Notes under the pieces: model-generated | Told to the model about the DNA's origin: nothing | What the model saw: the letters and a program-made list of their open reading frames with translations, nothing else | The model's database searches: none | Part shown: positions 1 to 7,242 of the stretch, piece by piece | Layout of the letters: the number at the start of each line of letters is the position of its first letter | Position numbering within the stretch: position 1 is the stretch's first letter | Translations under genes and position numbers: made by a program | Source: Streptomyces sp. NBC_01268 | GTDB lineage: Bacteria; Actinomycetota; Actinomycetes; Streptomycetales; Streptomycetaceae | NCBI RefSeq assembly: GCF_036240795.1 | Contig: NZ_CP108454.1 | Span: 6,818,001-6,882,000, forward strand | Direction: 5' to 3' | DNA: 64,000 bases

Positions 1-1
1 G

Positions 2-61
2 GGCGCGATCACCCTGCCGGACCTCACCATCGGCATCGCCCACGGCACCACCAGCTGCTGA
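2..61 (+). CDS. C-terminal tail of a DUF6230-type protein (partial, starts before window)
   Basis: Only the last 19 residues and the TGA are inside the window. The tail (ITLPDLTIGIAHGTTSC) aligns by eye with the end of the complete DUF6230-type protein at 646-1407 (LVLPQLDIRIVGGTATTC), including the terminal Cys, so this is probably a third copy of that family and the upstream member of the same gene array. Function of the family is unknown to me. Confidence 0.6.
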   Translation, partial: GAITLPDLTIGIAHGTTSC

Positions 62-205
62 CCGGGGCGACCCGCACCGCACGACCCGCCCCACCGGTCC
101 GGGGCGCCGCACGGGACGCGGCGCCCCGGACCACCCCGAGGGGGCCGCCCCGCACCGGCCGCCGGCCCCCGTACGTCCCCGACCCAGACCGCTGCGAGGC
201 ACCCC

Positions 206-649
206 ATGACCTCTGATCCGGCAACCGCACCGCCCGGGCCCGCCCCCGTGCACCGGGCCCGTCTCGCCTTCCGGCGCTGGCGCCGCACCCGACCCTTCTG
301 GGCGGGGCTGTGGACCGGCCTCGGCGGCTTCGTGATCTTCTTCCTGCCGCTGGCCCCGCTCGGCAGGATCCTGCAGATCGGCGTCGGCGGCATCGCCGGG
401 ATGTCCGGCGGGGTCGTCCTGATGGCGATGGCCCTGCTCATCCTGCTGCTGCCCGGCCAGCGGCACACCGCGGGCGTCATCGCCGTGATCGCCGGGGTGG
501 CCTCGTTCCCGCTGTCCAACCTCGGCGGCCTGTTCGTGGGCATGTTCCTCGCCGTGCTCGGCGGCTCGATGGCCTTCTCCTGGCTGCCCGGGAAACCGGC
601 GAGGCGCTCAAGGCGCCGCCGGGCGTACGAGGGGAGCACGGCCGCATGA
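206..649 (+). CDS. DUF6114-type small membrane protein
   Basis: 147 residues. An Arg-rich cytosolic N-terminus containing RRWRRTRPFW precedes about four hydrophobic segments (roughly residues 33-50, 52-66, 68-83, 95-125), with the recurring features FPLSNLGGLFVGM and LAVLGGSMAFSW. The protein at 1401-1802 has the same plan (RRTRPFW, SNLGGFLLGM, LGVLGGAM), so the two are paralogues. A GAGG sequence lies a few bases before the ATG. The stop overlaps the next start as ATGA, so translation is probably coupled to the DUF6230-type gene. Family name is from memory; the biochemical role is unknown. Confidence 0.75.
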   Translation: MTSDPATAPPGPAPVHRARLAFRRWRRTRPFWAGLWTGLGGFVIFFLPLAPLGRILQIGVGGIAGMSGGVVLMAMALLILLLPGQRHTAGVIAVIAGVASFPLSNLGGLFVGMFLAVLGGSMAFSWLPGKPARRSRRRRAYEGSTAA

Positions 650-1407
650 GCCCCCTGCCCGGCGTCCGCGAGGCCGCCCGGTCCCTCGCCCGCGCGGCCG
701 CCGACCGGAACGCCGCCATGCTCGCCGAGGCGGCCGACGGCACCCGACGGGGCACCCGGTGGGGGCGCGGCGCCCTCGCCTTCGTCCCCTCCGTGCTCGC
801 CGTCGGCGCGCTCGGCGCCGCCCTGGCCCAGGGCGCCCTCGCCGCCAACTTCAGCGTCACCGGCCAGCCCTTCTCGCTCACCTCCAACGGCATCTCGGGC
901 ACCGGCTTCGGTGCCGTCGTCAACACCCCACCGGTCGGGCACGCGGACGGCACCACCACCACCGACACCGGCATGGCCCGGGTCGGCTTCGCCAGCGCGG
1001 GCCTCGCCGGCCTGTGCGGGATCGTCCACCAGTCGATCGCCGGGGTGCCGTACTCGCTGCTCCTGACGGCCGGCCAGAAGGTGACCGCGACCCCGCCCGC
1101 CGCGTTCACCACCGACATCGACGCCTCGAACCTCTTCATCCAGGCCACCGAGCTCAGGTCGTACGGCCCCACCACCCTGCAGAACGCGGTGATCGGCCAG
1201 TCCGCCGACCAGGTCCTCGTGGGCGGCAAGCCGCTCACCGGCGCCGTCCCCGGCGGCTTCGGGCTCGGCTCGGCCGGCGGACCGGGCGGCAGCTCGGTGA
1301 ACCTGCACGGCCTGGACGCCACGGCCTACGACGCCGAGATCGCGGGCGCGCTGGTGCTGCCCCAGCTCGACATCAGGATCGTCGGCGGAACGGCCACGAC
1401 ATGCTGA
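646..1407 (+). CDS. DUF6230-type anchored/exported protein
   Basis: 253 residues. About 40 residues of Arg- and Ala-rich N-terminus precede one strong hydrophobic segment (about 43-65, containing SVLAVGALGAALAQGALA). The rest looks extracytoplasmic and beta-rich (FSVTGQPFSLTSNGISGTGFG) and ends LDIRIVGGTATTC. This fits a single-pass protein displayed outside the membrane. The ATG overlaps the previous stop (ATGA), and its own TGA lies inside the start of the next gene, so it is the middle of a coupled string. Members of this family have been auto-annotated as cholesterol esterase in some genomes; I see no GxSxG or other esterase motif here. Confidence 0.75.
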   Translation: MSPLPGVREAARSLARAAADRNAAMLAEAADGTRRGTRWGRGALAFVPSVLAVGALGAALAQGALAANFSVTGQPFSLTSNGISGTGFGAVVNTPPVGHADGTTTTDTGMARVGFASAGLAGLCGIVHQSIAGVPYSLLLTAGQKVTATPPAAFTTDIDASNLFIQATELRSYGPTTLQNAVIGQSADQVLVGGKPLTGAVPGGFGLGSAGGPGGSSVNLHGLDATAYDAEIAGALVLPQLDIRIVGGTATTC

Positions 1408-1802
1408 GCGCCCTCGCCGCGCGGGCCGCCGCCGCGCACCGCTGGTTCCGCGCCTTCCGGCGCACCCGCCCGTTCTGGGGCGCGGTGTGGCTGGTGGCGG
1501 GCGGCTGGACCGTGCTCCGCTTCTCGCTCAGCTCGGTCCAGCTGATCGTCAGCACCGGCTTCGGCGCGCTGGCCGGCTACCTCACCGGCGGCGGCATGAT
1601 CCTGTGCGGGCTCGTCCCGCTGGTGGCCCCCCGGCAGCGCTACACCTTCGGCCTGATCGGCAGCGTCCTGGCCGTCGTCTCGCTCGTCGTCTCCAACCTG
1701 GGCGGCTTCCTCCTCGGCATGGCGCTGGGCGTCCTCGGCGGCGCGATGCTCGTCGGCTGGGGCCCCAAACGGCCCCTCAAGGCCCTGCGGGAGGCGCGAT
1801 GA
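1401..1802 (+). CDS. DUF6114-type small membrane protein (second copy)
   Basis: 133 residues with about four membrane segments after a basic head (RAFRRTRPFWGAVW). Paralogue of 206-649: both share TRPFW near residue 25, a GG-rich middle helix, a basic loop (APRQRY versus PGQRHT) and SNLGG-FL-GM before the last helix. It starts within the last seven bases of the previous gene and ends in an ATGA overlap with the next. The fixed alternation with DUF6230-type proteins suggests a membrane partner or assembly factor for them; that is inference. Confidence 0.75.
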   Translation: MLSALAARAAAAHRWFRAFRRTRPFWGAVWLVAGGWTVLRFSLSSVQLIVSTGFGALAGYLTGGGMILCGLVPLVAPRQRYTFGLIGSVLAVVSLVVSNLGGFLLGMALGVLGGAMLVGWGPKRPLKALREAR

Positions 1803-2410
1803 GCGCGATACGGGCCTGGCGTCGCGCCCTCGTCGTCGGCGCCGTCCTCCTGGCCGCCGTCGGCACGGCCGTCGGACCGCCCCAGTTCAGCGACGCCGCG
1901 CCGCGGGCCGCCGCGCCCGTCCCGCTGGGCGTGCCGTTCCTGCCCTCGCCGGACCCGCTGGACGTGCGGATCGACAGCCTGCTCGCCGTCTCCCTCACGG
2001 TGGAGTGGGACGTGACGATCCGGCTCTCGGACGGCAGCGAGGTGCGGACCAACCGGTACACCTTCACCAAGCTGAAGATCCGGCGCCATATGAGCGTGAC
2101 CCAGCGCGCGGCCGGTCACACCCTCACCATCGACGTGCCCGACGAGGGCTCGCTCGGCGGCTACGACAGCGCGGGCAAGGCCGAGACGACCGTGATGTGG
2201 GGCCGCATCGACCGCATCTGCGTCCTGCTCATCGCCTGCAACGTGCAGGGACTGCTCGACTGGTTCGGCCAGTTCATCCCCCTCACCGCGGGGGCCACGG
2301 AGTTCGCGGGCACCCTCTACGCGATCCGCACCACCGACGACCACGCCGCCCTGGGCAGCACCGACAACCCCGTCCACCTGCCCGGCACGATCACGGTGAC
2401 CGGCCCGTGA
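1799..2410 (+). CDS. Exported protein of unknown function in the DUF6230/DUF6114 array
   Basis: 203 residues. The N-terminus has a signal-like hydrophobic stretch (RALVVGAVLLAAVGTAVG, about residues 9-26), followed by a Pro/Ala linker and a probably beta-rich domain with two cysteines (RICVLLIACNVQG). I do not recognise the family. It replaces a DUF6230 member at this position in the alternation and is coupled at both ends (ATGA at its start, GTGA at its end), so it probably works with its neighbours at the cell surface. An uncleaved membrane anchor is equally possible. Confidence 0.65.
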   Translation: MSAIRAWRRALVVGAVLLAAVGTAVGPPQFSDAAPRAAAPVPLGVPFLPSPDPLDVRIDSLLAVSLTVEWDVTIRLSDGSEVRTNRYTFTKLKIRRHMSVTQRAAGHTLTIDVPDEGSLGGYDSAGKAETTVMWGRIDRICVLLIACNVQGLLDWFGQFIPLTAGATEFAGTLYAIRTTDDHAALGSTDNPVHLPGTITVTGP

Positions 2411-3108
2411 GCGGCACCCGGGCGTCCCGGGAAGGGCGCACCCACTGGCGCCGCTCGCTCGCCGTCGCCCTGCCCGCGCTGCTCGTCGCCGGGTTCCTCG
2501 CGGCCGCGATGGCCCGAGGCGCGCTCGCCGTCGGACTCCGGATGCAGGACCAGCCCGTCGACTTCACCACCAGCAGCCTGTACGGCACCCAGTACGGCGC
2601 CGCCGTCGTCGACCAGACCGTCGGCAGGCCCGACGGATCCACCGGCACCGTGCGCGTCCTGCGGATGGGCTTCGCCGACGGCGTCCTCAACGGACTGTGC
2701 CTGAGCCGGCGGCAGCAGATCGCGGGAGTCACGTACACCCTGCTGCTGACCCTCGGCGACAGCGACCCCGGGACCTGGGAGATCCGGACCAGGAACACCG
2801 TCCTCGACCTGCGGACCGCCACCGGCACCCTCGACATGGACGGGATCGTCGACCTCAACGTCAACGGGGCCGACGTGAAGACCGTGAAGGACTCCTCGGG
2901 CGACCACGTCGTCAACCCGCTGGACAGTCCGCAGCACCGCTTCGGCATCCAGGCCCGCTACGCCAAGTTCGACGCGATCACCGGCACCGCGCAGGACATG
3001 CAGATCCCCGGTCTGCTGACCACCCCGAGGCTGAGCCTGTCGGTGAGGCGCGGCGCCGTCGCCTGCCCGAGACCGGCCGACCCGACGGGCACCCCGGGAT
3101 CCCCGTAG
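2407..3108 (+). CDS. DUF6230-type anchored/exported protein (further copy)
   Basis: 233 residues from a GTG that overlaps the previous TGA (GTGA). A basic head (SREGRTHWRRS) is followed by one hydrophobic segment (LAVALPALLVAGFLAAAMARG), then a domain with the same landmarks as 646-1407: DQPVDFTTSSLYGTQYGAAV matches GQPFSLTSNGISGTGFGAVV, and MGFADGVLNGLCLSRRQQIAG matches VGFASAGLAGLCGIVHQSIAG. It lacks the terminal GTxTTC and ends in a Pro-rich tail (RPADPTGTPGSP). It is the last gene of the coupled array; the next gene is convergent. Confidence 0.72.
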   Translation: MSGTRASREGRTHWRRSLAVALPALLVAGFLAAAMARGALAVGLRMQDQPVDFTTSSLYGTQYGAAVVDQTVGRPDGSTGTVRVLRMGFADGVLNGLCLSRRQQIAGVTYTLLLTLGDSDPGTWEIRTRNTVLDLRTATGTLDMDGIVDLNVNGADVKTVKDSSGDHVVNPLDSPQHRFGIQARYAKFDAITGTAQDMQIPGLLTTPRLSLSVRRGAVACPRPADPTGTPGSP

Positions 3109-3130
3109 CCACGGTCCCCGGATCCGCCGC

Positions 3131-3541
3131 TCAGGCCCGGTCCTCCGGTATGAGCGCGAACGCCTCGATCTCGATGAGGAGTTCGGGCCGGACCAGGGCG
3201 CTCACCTGCACCGCCGAGCTCGCCGGCAGCGGCGCCGCGCCGAACGCGGCGTCCCGGGCGGCGCGGACCGCGGGCAGGTGGGCCACGTCCGTCACGAAGT
3301 ACGTCAGCTTCACGACGTCCTCGAAATCCGCGCCGGCCGAGGCGAGGCAGCGGCGCAGGTTGTCGAAGACCTGGCGGGCCTGCGCCGCCGGGTCGCCGAC
3401 GCCGACGACCGCGCCGGAGGCGTCGAAGGCGCACTGCCCGGACACCGCCACGAACCGGCCGGTGCCCCACACGACATGGCTGTACTGCGGGCTCGGGGCG
3501 AGGCCCTCCGGCGCGGACACATGGGTCAGGTGGGTGCTCAT
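3131..3541 (-). CDS. RidA/YjgF/UK114-family protein
   Basis: 136 residues, the normal length for the family. Recognisable features are an N-terminal SPQYSHVVWGTGRFVAVSGQ strand, the FDNLRRCLASAGADFEDVVK helix, and the C-terminal substrate-carboxylate region with VRPELLIEIEAFA, which holds the expected Arg and Glu. Family members deaminate reactive enamine/imine intermediates such as 2-aminoacrylate in the cytosol; subfamilies differ, so the substrate here is uncertain. The ATG is preceded by AGGA about 12 bases upstream. It is convergent with the DUF6230 array and stands alone. Confidence 0.88.
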   Translation of the reverse strand: MSTHLTHVSAPEGLAPSPQYSHVVWGTGRFVAVSGQCAFDASGAVVGVGDPAAQARQVFDNLRRCLASAGADFEDVVKLTYFVTDVAHLPAVRAARDAAFGAAPLPASSAVQVSALVRPELLIEIEAFALIPEDRA

Positions 3542-3619
3542 GCGTCACATCCTGACGCACCCCACTGACAGTCCGGCCGAGCGGCCGCGCCCCGAGTCCG
3601 CTCGGGACGCGTTTCAGGA

Positions 3620-3663
3620 CCCGCTCAAGGCCCGCTCAGGGCCCGCTCAGGGCCCGCTCAGTG
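3620..3663. repeat. Four tandem 11-bp copies after the TAP-like gene
   Basis: The unit CCCGCTCAGGG is repeated at 3620, 3631, 3642 and 3653, with small changes in the first and last copies. The last copy contains the stop codon of the minus-strand peptidase gene (3658-3660). No obvious hairpin forms from it. It may be neutral slippage. Confidence 0.7.
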
Positions 3664-5259
3664 CTCGTGGCCGAGCAGCCCGTGCAGCGCGGTGCCCGCC
3701 GACGGGGCGGCCTCGCGGCCCGCGCCGGCCTTCGCGGGCTCGGGCTCGGGGAGCGTCTCGCAGACCGCGTCCGCCTCCGACCCGGCCGCGCCGCGCGGCA
3801 CCGTGCCGGTGGCGAGGTACGTGTCGAGGTGGGTGTCCAGGCAGGCGTTGCCGGCCAGGGTCACCCCGTGGTTGCCGCCGCCCTGGTCGACCACCAGGCT
3901 GGAGCCGCTCATCATCCGGTGCAGGGCGACCCCGCCCTCGTAGGGGGTGGCCGCGTCCTCGGTCGCCTGGAGGATCAGCACCGGCGGCAGCCTGTCGTTG
4001 GTGACGTCCGGCGGGGTCAGCGAGGCGACCGGCCAGAACGCGCAGGGCGCGTTGTACCAGGCGTTGTTCCAGGTCGAGAAAGGCGCCTTGGTGTGCGCCT
4101 CCCAGTTGTCCTTGCGCCAGACGTTCCAGTCGCGCGGCCAGGCGGCGTCGCGGCACTGGACGCTCGTGTAGACCGAGTAGCCGTTGTCCGCGGCGGCGTC
4201 CGCGGCGCCGAAGGCCTCGTACGCCTTCACCAGCGGGGCGGGGTCGGCGTCGTTGACGTACGCGGCGAAAGCGCCCGCGAGCAGCGGCCAGTAGCCGTCG
4301 TAGTAGCCGCCCGGCAGGAAGGTGTCCTCCAGTTCTCCCGGCCCGACCTTGCCGCCGGCCGGCGCGGAGCGCAGCGCCTCGCGCATCCGGTACCAGGCCG
4401 CGTCGACCTCCTCGGGGTCGGTGCCGAGCCGGTACGTGGCGTCGTTGCGGGCCACCCAGGAGGTGAAGTCCTTGTGCCGGCTGTCGAAGGCGTAGTCCTG
4501 CGCGAGGTTGTCCTCGTACCAGACGCCGTGCGGGTTGACGACGGAGTCCAGGGCCATGCGCCGGACCCGCTCGGGGAACAGACGGGCGTACACGGCGCCC
4601 AGGTAGGTGCCGTAGGAGTAGCCGAGGTAGTTGAGCTTCGGCGCGCCGAGCGCCGCGCGGATGGCGTCGAGGTCCCGGGCGGTGGAGACGGTGTCGATGT
4701 GCGGGAGGACGTCGGCGTACTTGTCGCCGCAGGCCTTGGCGAAGGCCTGGGCGCGCTCGACCCCGGCCCGCTCGTCGTCGGCGCCGCGCGGGACGGAGTC
4801 CGGGCGGACGGGGGCGAAGTGGCCCGGCTCGCAGTCCAGGGCGGGCTCGCTCTTGCCCACGCCGCGCGGGTCGAAGCCGACGACGTCGTACTCTGCCGCC
4901 ACCTCGGGCTTCAGGGAGGCGGCCACGTACCCGGCCATCCCGCGCCCGCTGCCGCCCGGGCCGCCGGGGTTGACGAGCAGCGGCCCCTGGTAGGCCTTCG
5001 CCGTGTGGGCGACCCGGGTGAGGGCCAGCGTGATCGTCCGCCCGGTGGGCCGGTCGTGGTCCAGCGGCACCTTCAGGGTGGCGCACTGGAGCCTCGGGTA
5101 CGCCTGGGTGGGGCAGCCGGACCAGCGGAGCGGGGCGGTGGGGCGGGGGGCCGGTGCGGTCCCGTCGGGGGTGGTGGCCGAGGCGGACGCGGGCAGGACG
5201 GTGACCGTCCCGGCGACCAGGGCCCCAGCGGCGATCAGTGTTCCTGCGCGGGGTGTCAT
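3658..5259 (-). CDS. Secreted TAP-like alpha/beta-hydrolase peptidase
   Basis: 533 residues with a signal peptide (GTLIAAGALVAGTVTVLPASASA). The fold is that of Streptomyces tripeptidyl aminopeptidase and SlpD/SlpE: oxyanion strand LLVNPGGPGGSG (about 94-105), VVGFDPRGVGKS (126-137), nucleophile in GYSYG (Ser215), Asp435 in ATEDAATP and His464 in GGNHGVT. The last third matches the TAP-like C-terminal domain. These enzymes release short peptides from the N-termini of extracellular proteins. It is expected outside the cell, possibly with a mature start after ASASA. No strong ribosome site is visible before the ATG, but the signal peptide fixes the start well. Confidence 0.88.
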   Translation of the reverse strand: MTPRAGTLIAAGALVAGTVTVLPASASATTPDGTAPAPRPTAPLRWSGCPTQAYPRLQCATLKVPLDHDRPTGRTITLALTRVAHTAKAYQGPLLVNPGGPGGSGRGMAGYVAASLKPEVAAEYDVVGFDPRGVGKSEPALDCEPGHFAPVRPDSVPRGADDERAGVERAQAFAKACGDKYADVLPHIDTVSTARDLDAIRAALGAPKLNYLGYSYGTYLGAVYARLFPERVRRMALDSVVNPHGVWYEDNLAQDYAFDSRHKDFTSWVARNDATYRLGTDPEEVDAAWYRMREALRSAPAGGKVGPGELEDTFLPGGYYDGYWPLLAGAFAAYVNDADPAPLVKAYEAFGAADAAADNGYSVYTSVQCRDAAWPRDWNVWRKDNWEAHTKAPFSTWNNAWYNAPCAFWPVASLTPPDVTNDRLPPVLILQATEDAATPYEGGVALHRMMSGSSLVVDQGGGNHGVTLAGNACLDTHLDTYLATGTVPRGAAGSEADAVCETLPEPEPAKAGAGREAAPSAGTALHGLLGHEH

Positions 5260-5352
5260 ACGGCGTCCGTGCCCCGAACGCGGTCCGGAGGGACCGGTTC
5301 CGGCCAGAGTTGACCCGATCAGAGGACGTTCCGGCGGCTCCGGTACGTCGAA

Positions 5353-6399
5353 TCAGAGCAGGGTGAGCTGTTCGGCCGCCGGCGGGGGAGCGTGGTGGTC
5401 GGGTACCGGTATGCGGCGCGGGGTGCCCCGGCGGGCGGGCCCGATGCCGAACTCGGCGGCGAGTTCGTGCACCTGACGGGTGATCCGGCGCTGGTACCAG
5501 GTCGGCGCGTAGGCCCCGGCCGCGTACATCCGCTCGTACCGCCCCACCAGTTCCGGATGGTGGTGCCGCAGCCAGTCGAAGAACCACTCGCGGGCGCCGG
5601 GCCGCAGATGGAGCACGAGCGGGGTGACGGACCCGGCGCCGGCCTCGGCGATGGCGCGGACCGTGTCGCGCAGCTGCTCGGGCCGGTCGCCCAGGAAGGG
5701 CACGACCGGGGCCATCAGGACCCCGCAGTCGATGCCGTGGCCGGCGAAGGCGCGGACCACGTCGAGGCGCCGCTCGGGGGAGGGGGTGCCGGGCTCGATC
5801 GTGCGCCACAGCTCGCGGTCGGTGAAGCCGACGGAGACCGACACGCCGACCTCCGTCACCTCGGCGGCCTGCCGGATGAGCTCCTGGTCGCGCAGGATCA
5901 GCGTCCCCTTGGTGAGGATGGAGAACGGGTTGGCGCGGTCCCGCAGCGCCTCGATGATGCCGGGCATCAGCCGGTACCGGCCCTCGGCCCTCTGGTAGCA
6001 GTCCACGTTGGTGCCCATCGCGATGTGCGCGCCCTGCCAGCTCCGGGAGGCCAGCCGGGCGCGGAGCAGCTCGGGGGCGTTGACCTTGACCACGATCTGG
6101 GAGTCGAAGCCGATCCCGGTGTCCAGGTCCAGATAGGCGTGGGTCTTGCGGGCGAAGCAGTACACGCAGGCGTGCGTACAGCCCCGGTACGGGTTGACCG
6201 TCCATTCGAACGGCATCCGGGAGGCGCCGGGCACCCGGTTGACGATCGACCGGGCCCGCACCTCGTGGAAGGTGATGCCGCGGAACTCGGGCGTGTCGAA
6301 CGTGCGGGTGACCGCGTCCGCGCCGAACAGGGCGATGTCGGCGGGCGCGGTGGGCGTGGCGGCGGTGGCAGGGCTGTCGGCCAGACGGTCCCATCGCAT
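5353..6399 (-). CDS. Radical SAM protein of the Rv2578c type
   Basis: 348 residues. The cluster-binding motif CTHACVYC (C-x3-C-x2-C) is followed by FARKTHAYLDLD, and the N-terminal part contains FEWTVNPYRGC. This is the Rv2578c-like group, distantly related to spore photoproduct lyase. The reaction is not established to my knowledge. ATG at 6399 is chosen because GAGGAGG sits just upstream; a longer reading frame exists but lacks this site. About 35 bases upstream of the start is a GAAC-N4-GTTC box (6434-6445), implying control by LexA and a role in the DNA-damage response. Confidence 0.85.
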   Translation of the reverse strand: MRWDRLADSPATAATPTAPADIALFGADAVTRTFDTPEFRGITFHEVRARSIVNRVPGASRMPFEWTVNPYRGCTHACVYCFARKTHAYLDLDTGIGFDSQIVVKVNAPELLRARLASRSWQGAHIAMGTNVDCYQRAEGRYRLMPGIIEALRDRANPFSILTKGTLILRDQELIRQAAEVTEVGVSVSVGFTDRELWRTIEPGTPSPERRLDVVRAFAGHGIDCGVLMAPVVPFLGDRPEQLRDTVRAIAEAGAGSVTPLVLHLRPGAREWFFDWLRHHHPELVGRYERMYAAGAYAPTWYQRRITRQVHELAAEFGIGPARRGTPRRIPVPDHHAPPPAAEQLTLL

Positions 6400-6433
6400 G
6401 GCGCCTCCTCGGGGCGGGGGTGGAACCAGAATA

Positions 6434-6445
6434 GAACACATGTTC
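6434..6445. promoter_or_regulatory. LexA-like (SOS) box upstream of the radical SAM gene
   Basis: GAACACATGTTC matches the actinobacterial/Bacillus-type SOS core GAAC-N4-GTTC. It lies between the SRPBCC gene and the radical SAM gene, 35 bases before the latter's ATG, with a possible -10 (TATTCT on the minus strand) immediately downstream, as expected for a repressor site on a promoter. Confidence 0.6.
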
Positions 6446-6535
6446 CCTTGATCGTCGCAACCCGGATTTCGCGCCCCGGCGCGCAGGTGGTTGGCTTGGC
6501 GCACATCCCCGAGAGATCAAGCTGGAGGAAGTCCA

Positions 6536-6979
6536 ATGGCGCAGGTCGAGGCCACGACGGAGCGGATCATCGCCGCCGACGCGGAAACGGTGTTCGATGC
6601 CCTGGCCGACTACAGCGGCACGCGCGCGAAGCTGCTCCCCGAGCACTTCAGCGAGTACGAGGTGCGCGAGGGCGGCGACGGGCAGGGCACCCTCGTCCAC
6701 TGGAAGCTGCAGGCCACCAGCAAGCGCGTGCGCGACTGCCTCCTGGAGGTCAGCGAGCCCACCGACGGCCAGCTCGTCGAGAAGGACCGCAACTCCTCCA
6801 TGGTCACCACCTGGACCGTCACCCCGGCCGGCGAGGGCGGCTCGAAGGCCGTCGTCAGCACCGTCTGGAACGGCGCCGGCGGCATCGGCGGCTTCTTCGA
6901 GAGGGCCTTCGCGCCCAAGGGCCTCGGGCGCATCTACGACGCCGTGCTGGCCAAGCTGGCCGCCGAGGTGGAGAAGTAG
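6536..6979 (+). CDS. SRPBCC (START-like/polyketide cyclase fold) family protein
   Basis: 147 residues, typical single-domain length. The pattern is a first strand (VEATTERIIAADAETVFDAL) leading to the ADYSGTRAKLLPEHF helices, curved strands in the middle, and the long C-terminal helix with GRIYDAVLAKLAAEVEK. Such proteins bind a hydrophobic ligand in a central cavity; no ligand can be inferred. A GGAGGA site precedes the ATG. It is divergent from the radical SAM gene across the LexA-like box, so the box could in principle affect both. Confidence 0.82.
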   Translation: MAQVEATTERIIAADAETVFDALADYSGTRAKLLPEHFSEYEVREGGDGQGTLVHWKLQATSKRVRDCLLEVSEPTDGQLVEKDRNSSMVTTWTVTPAGEGGSKAVVSTVWNGAGGIGGFFERAFAPKGLGRIYDAVLAKLAAEVEK

Positions 6980-7035
6980 CCTCGGGAAACGGATCGGAGA
7001 AGTAACGCCCCGATCCCTCACCGATTCGAGTGGTT

Positions 7036-7084
7036 TCCCCGCGACCCCCACGAGAGCGCCCGGCGCGCCCAGGGGTCGCGGGGA
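7036..7084 (+). terminator. Inverted repeat after the SRPBCC gene, probable terminator
   Basis: Arms of 13 bases (7036-7048 and 7072-7084; TCCCCGCGACCCC and its complement) pair perfectly across a 23-base loop. The position 57 bases after the SRPBCC stop suggests a terminator. It lacks a T-run, as is common in Streptomyces. An operator for the downstream transporter is the alternative. Confidence 0.5.
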
Positions 7085-7185
7085 GTTTCGTAAACGCCCT
7101 GATGAGCGCCCCAAGTGCGCCGTCCCCGAGGGGTGTTCGGGAACCGGCGCCCCACCCTCCTCCCGTGCCGCCCGACTTGCTCCCG

Positions 7186-7204
7186 CTTCGCGCGCAATGC
7201 GAAG
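7186..7204. promoter_or_regulatory. Short inverted repeat before the MFS gene
   Basis: CTTCGC (7186-7191) and GCGAAG (7199-7204) are separated by seven bases, about 40 bases before the GTG start of the transporter. The layout fits a small repressor operator, but no cognate regulator gene is adjacent. Confidence 0.3.
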
Positions 7205-7242
7205 AATGACGCGCGCAGACGCCGTGACGAGGGGAGCAGCAC

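Noticed and set aside
3647..7114. 1155-codon antisense frame
   Set aside because: It is a high-G+C shadow frame spanning two real genes and gaps, with Arg/Pro/Ala bias.
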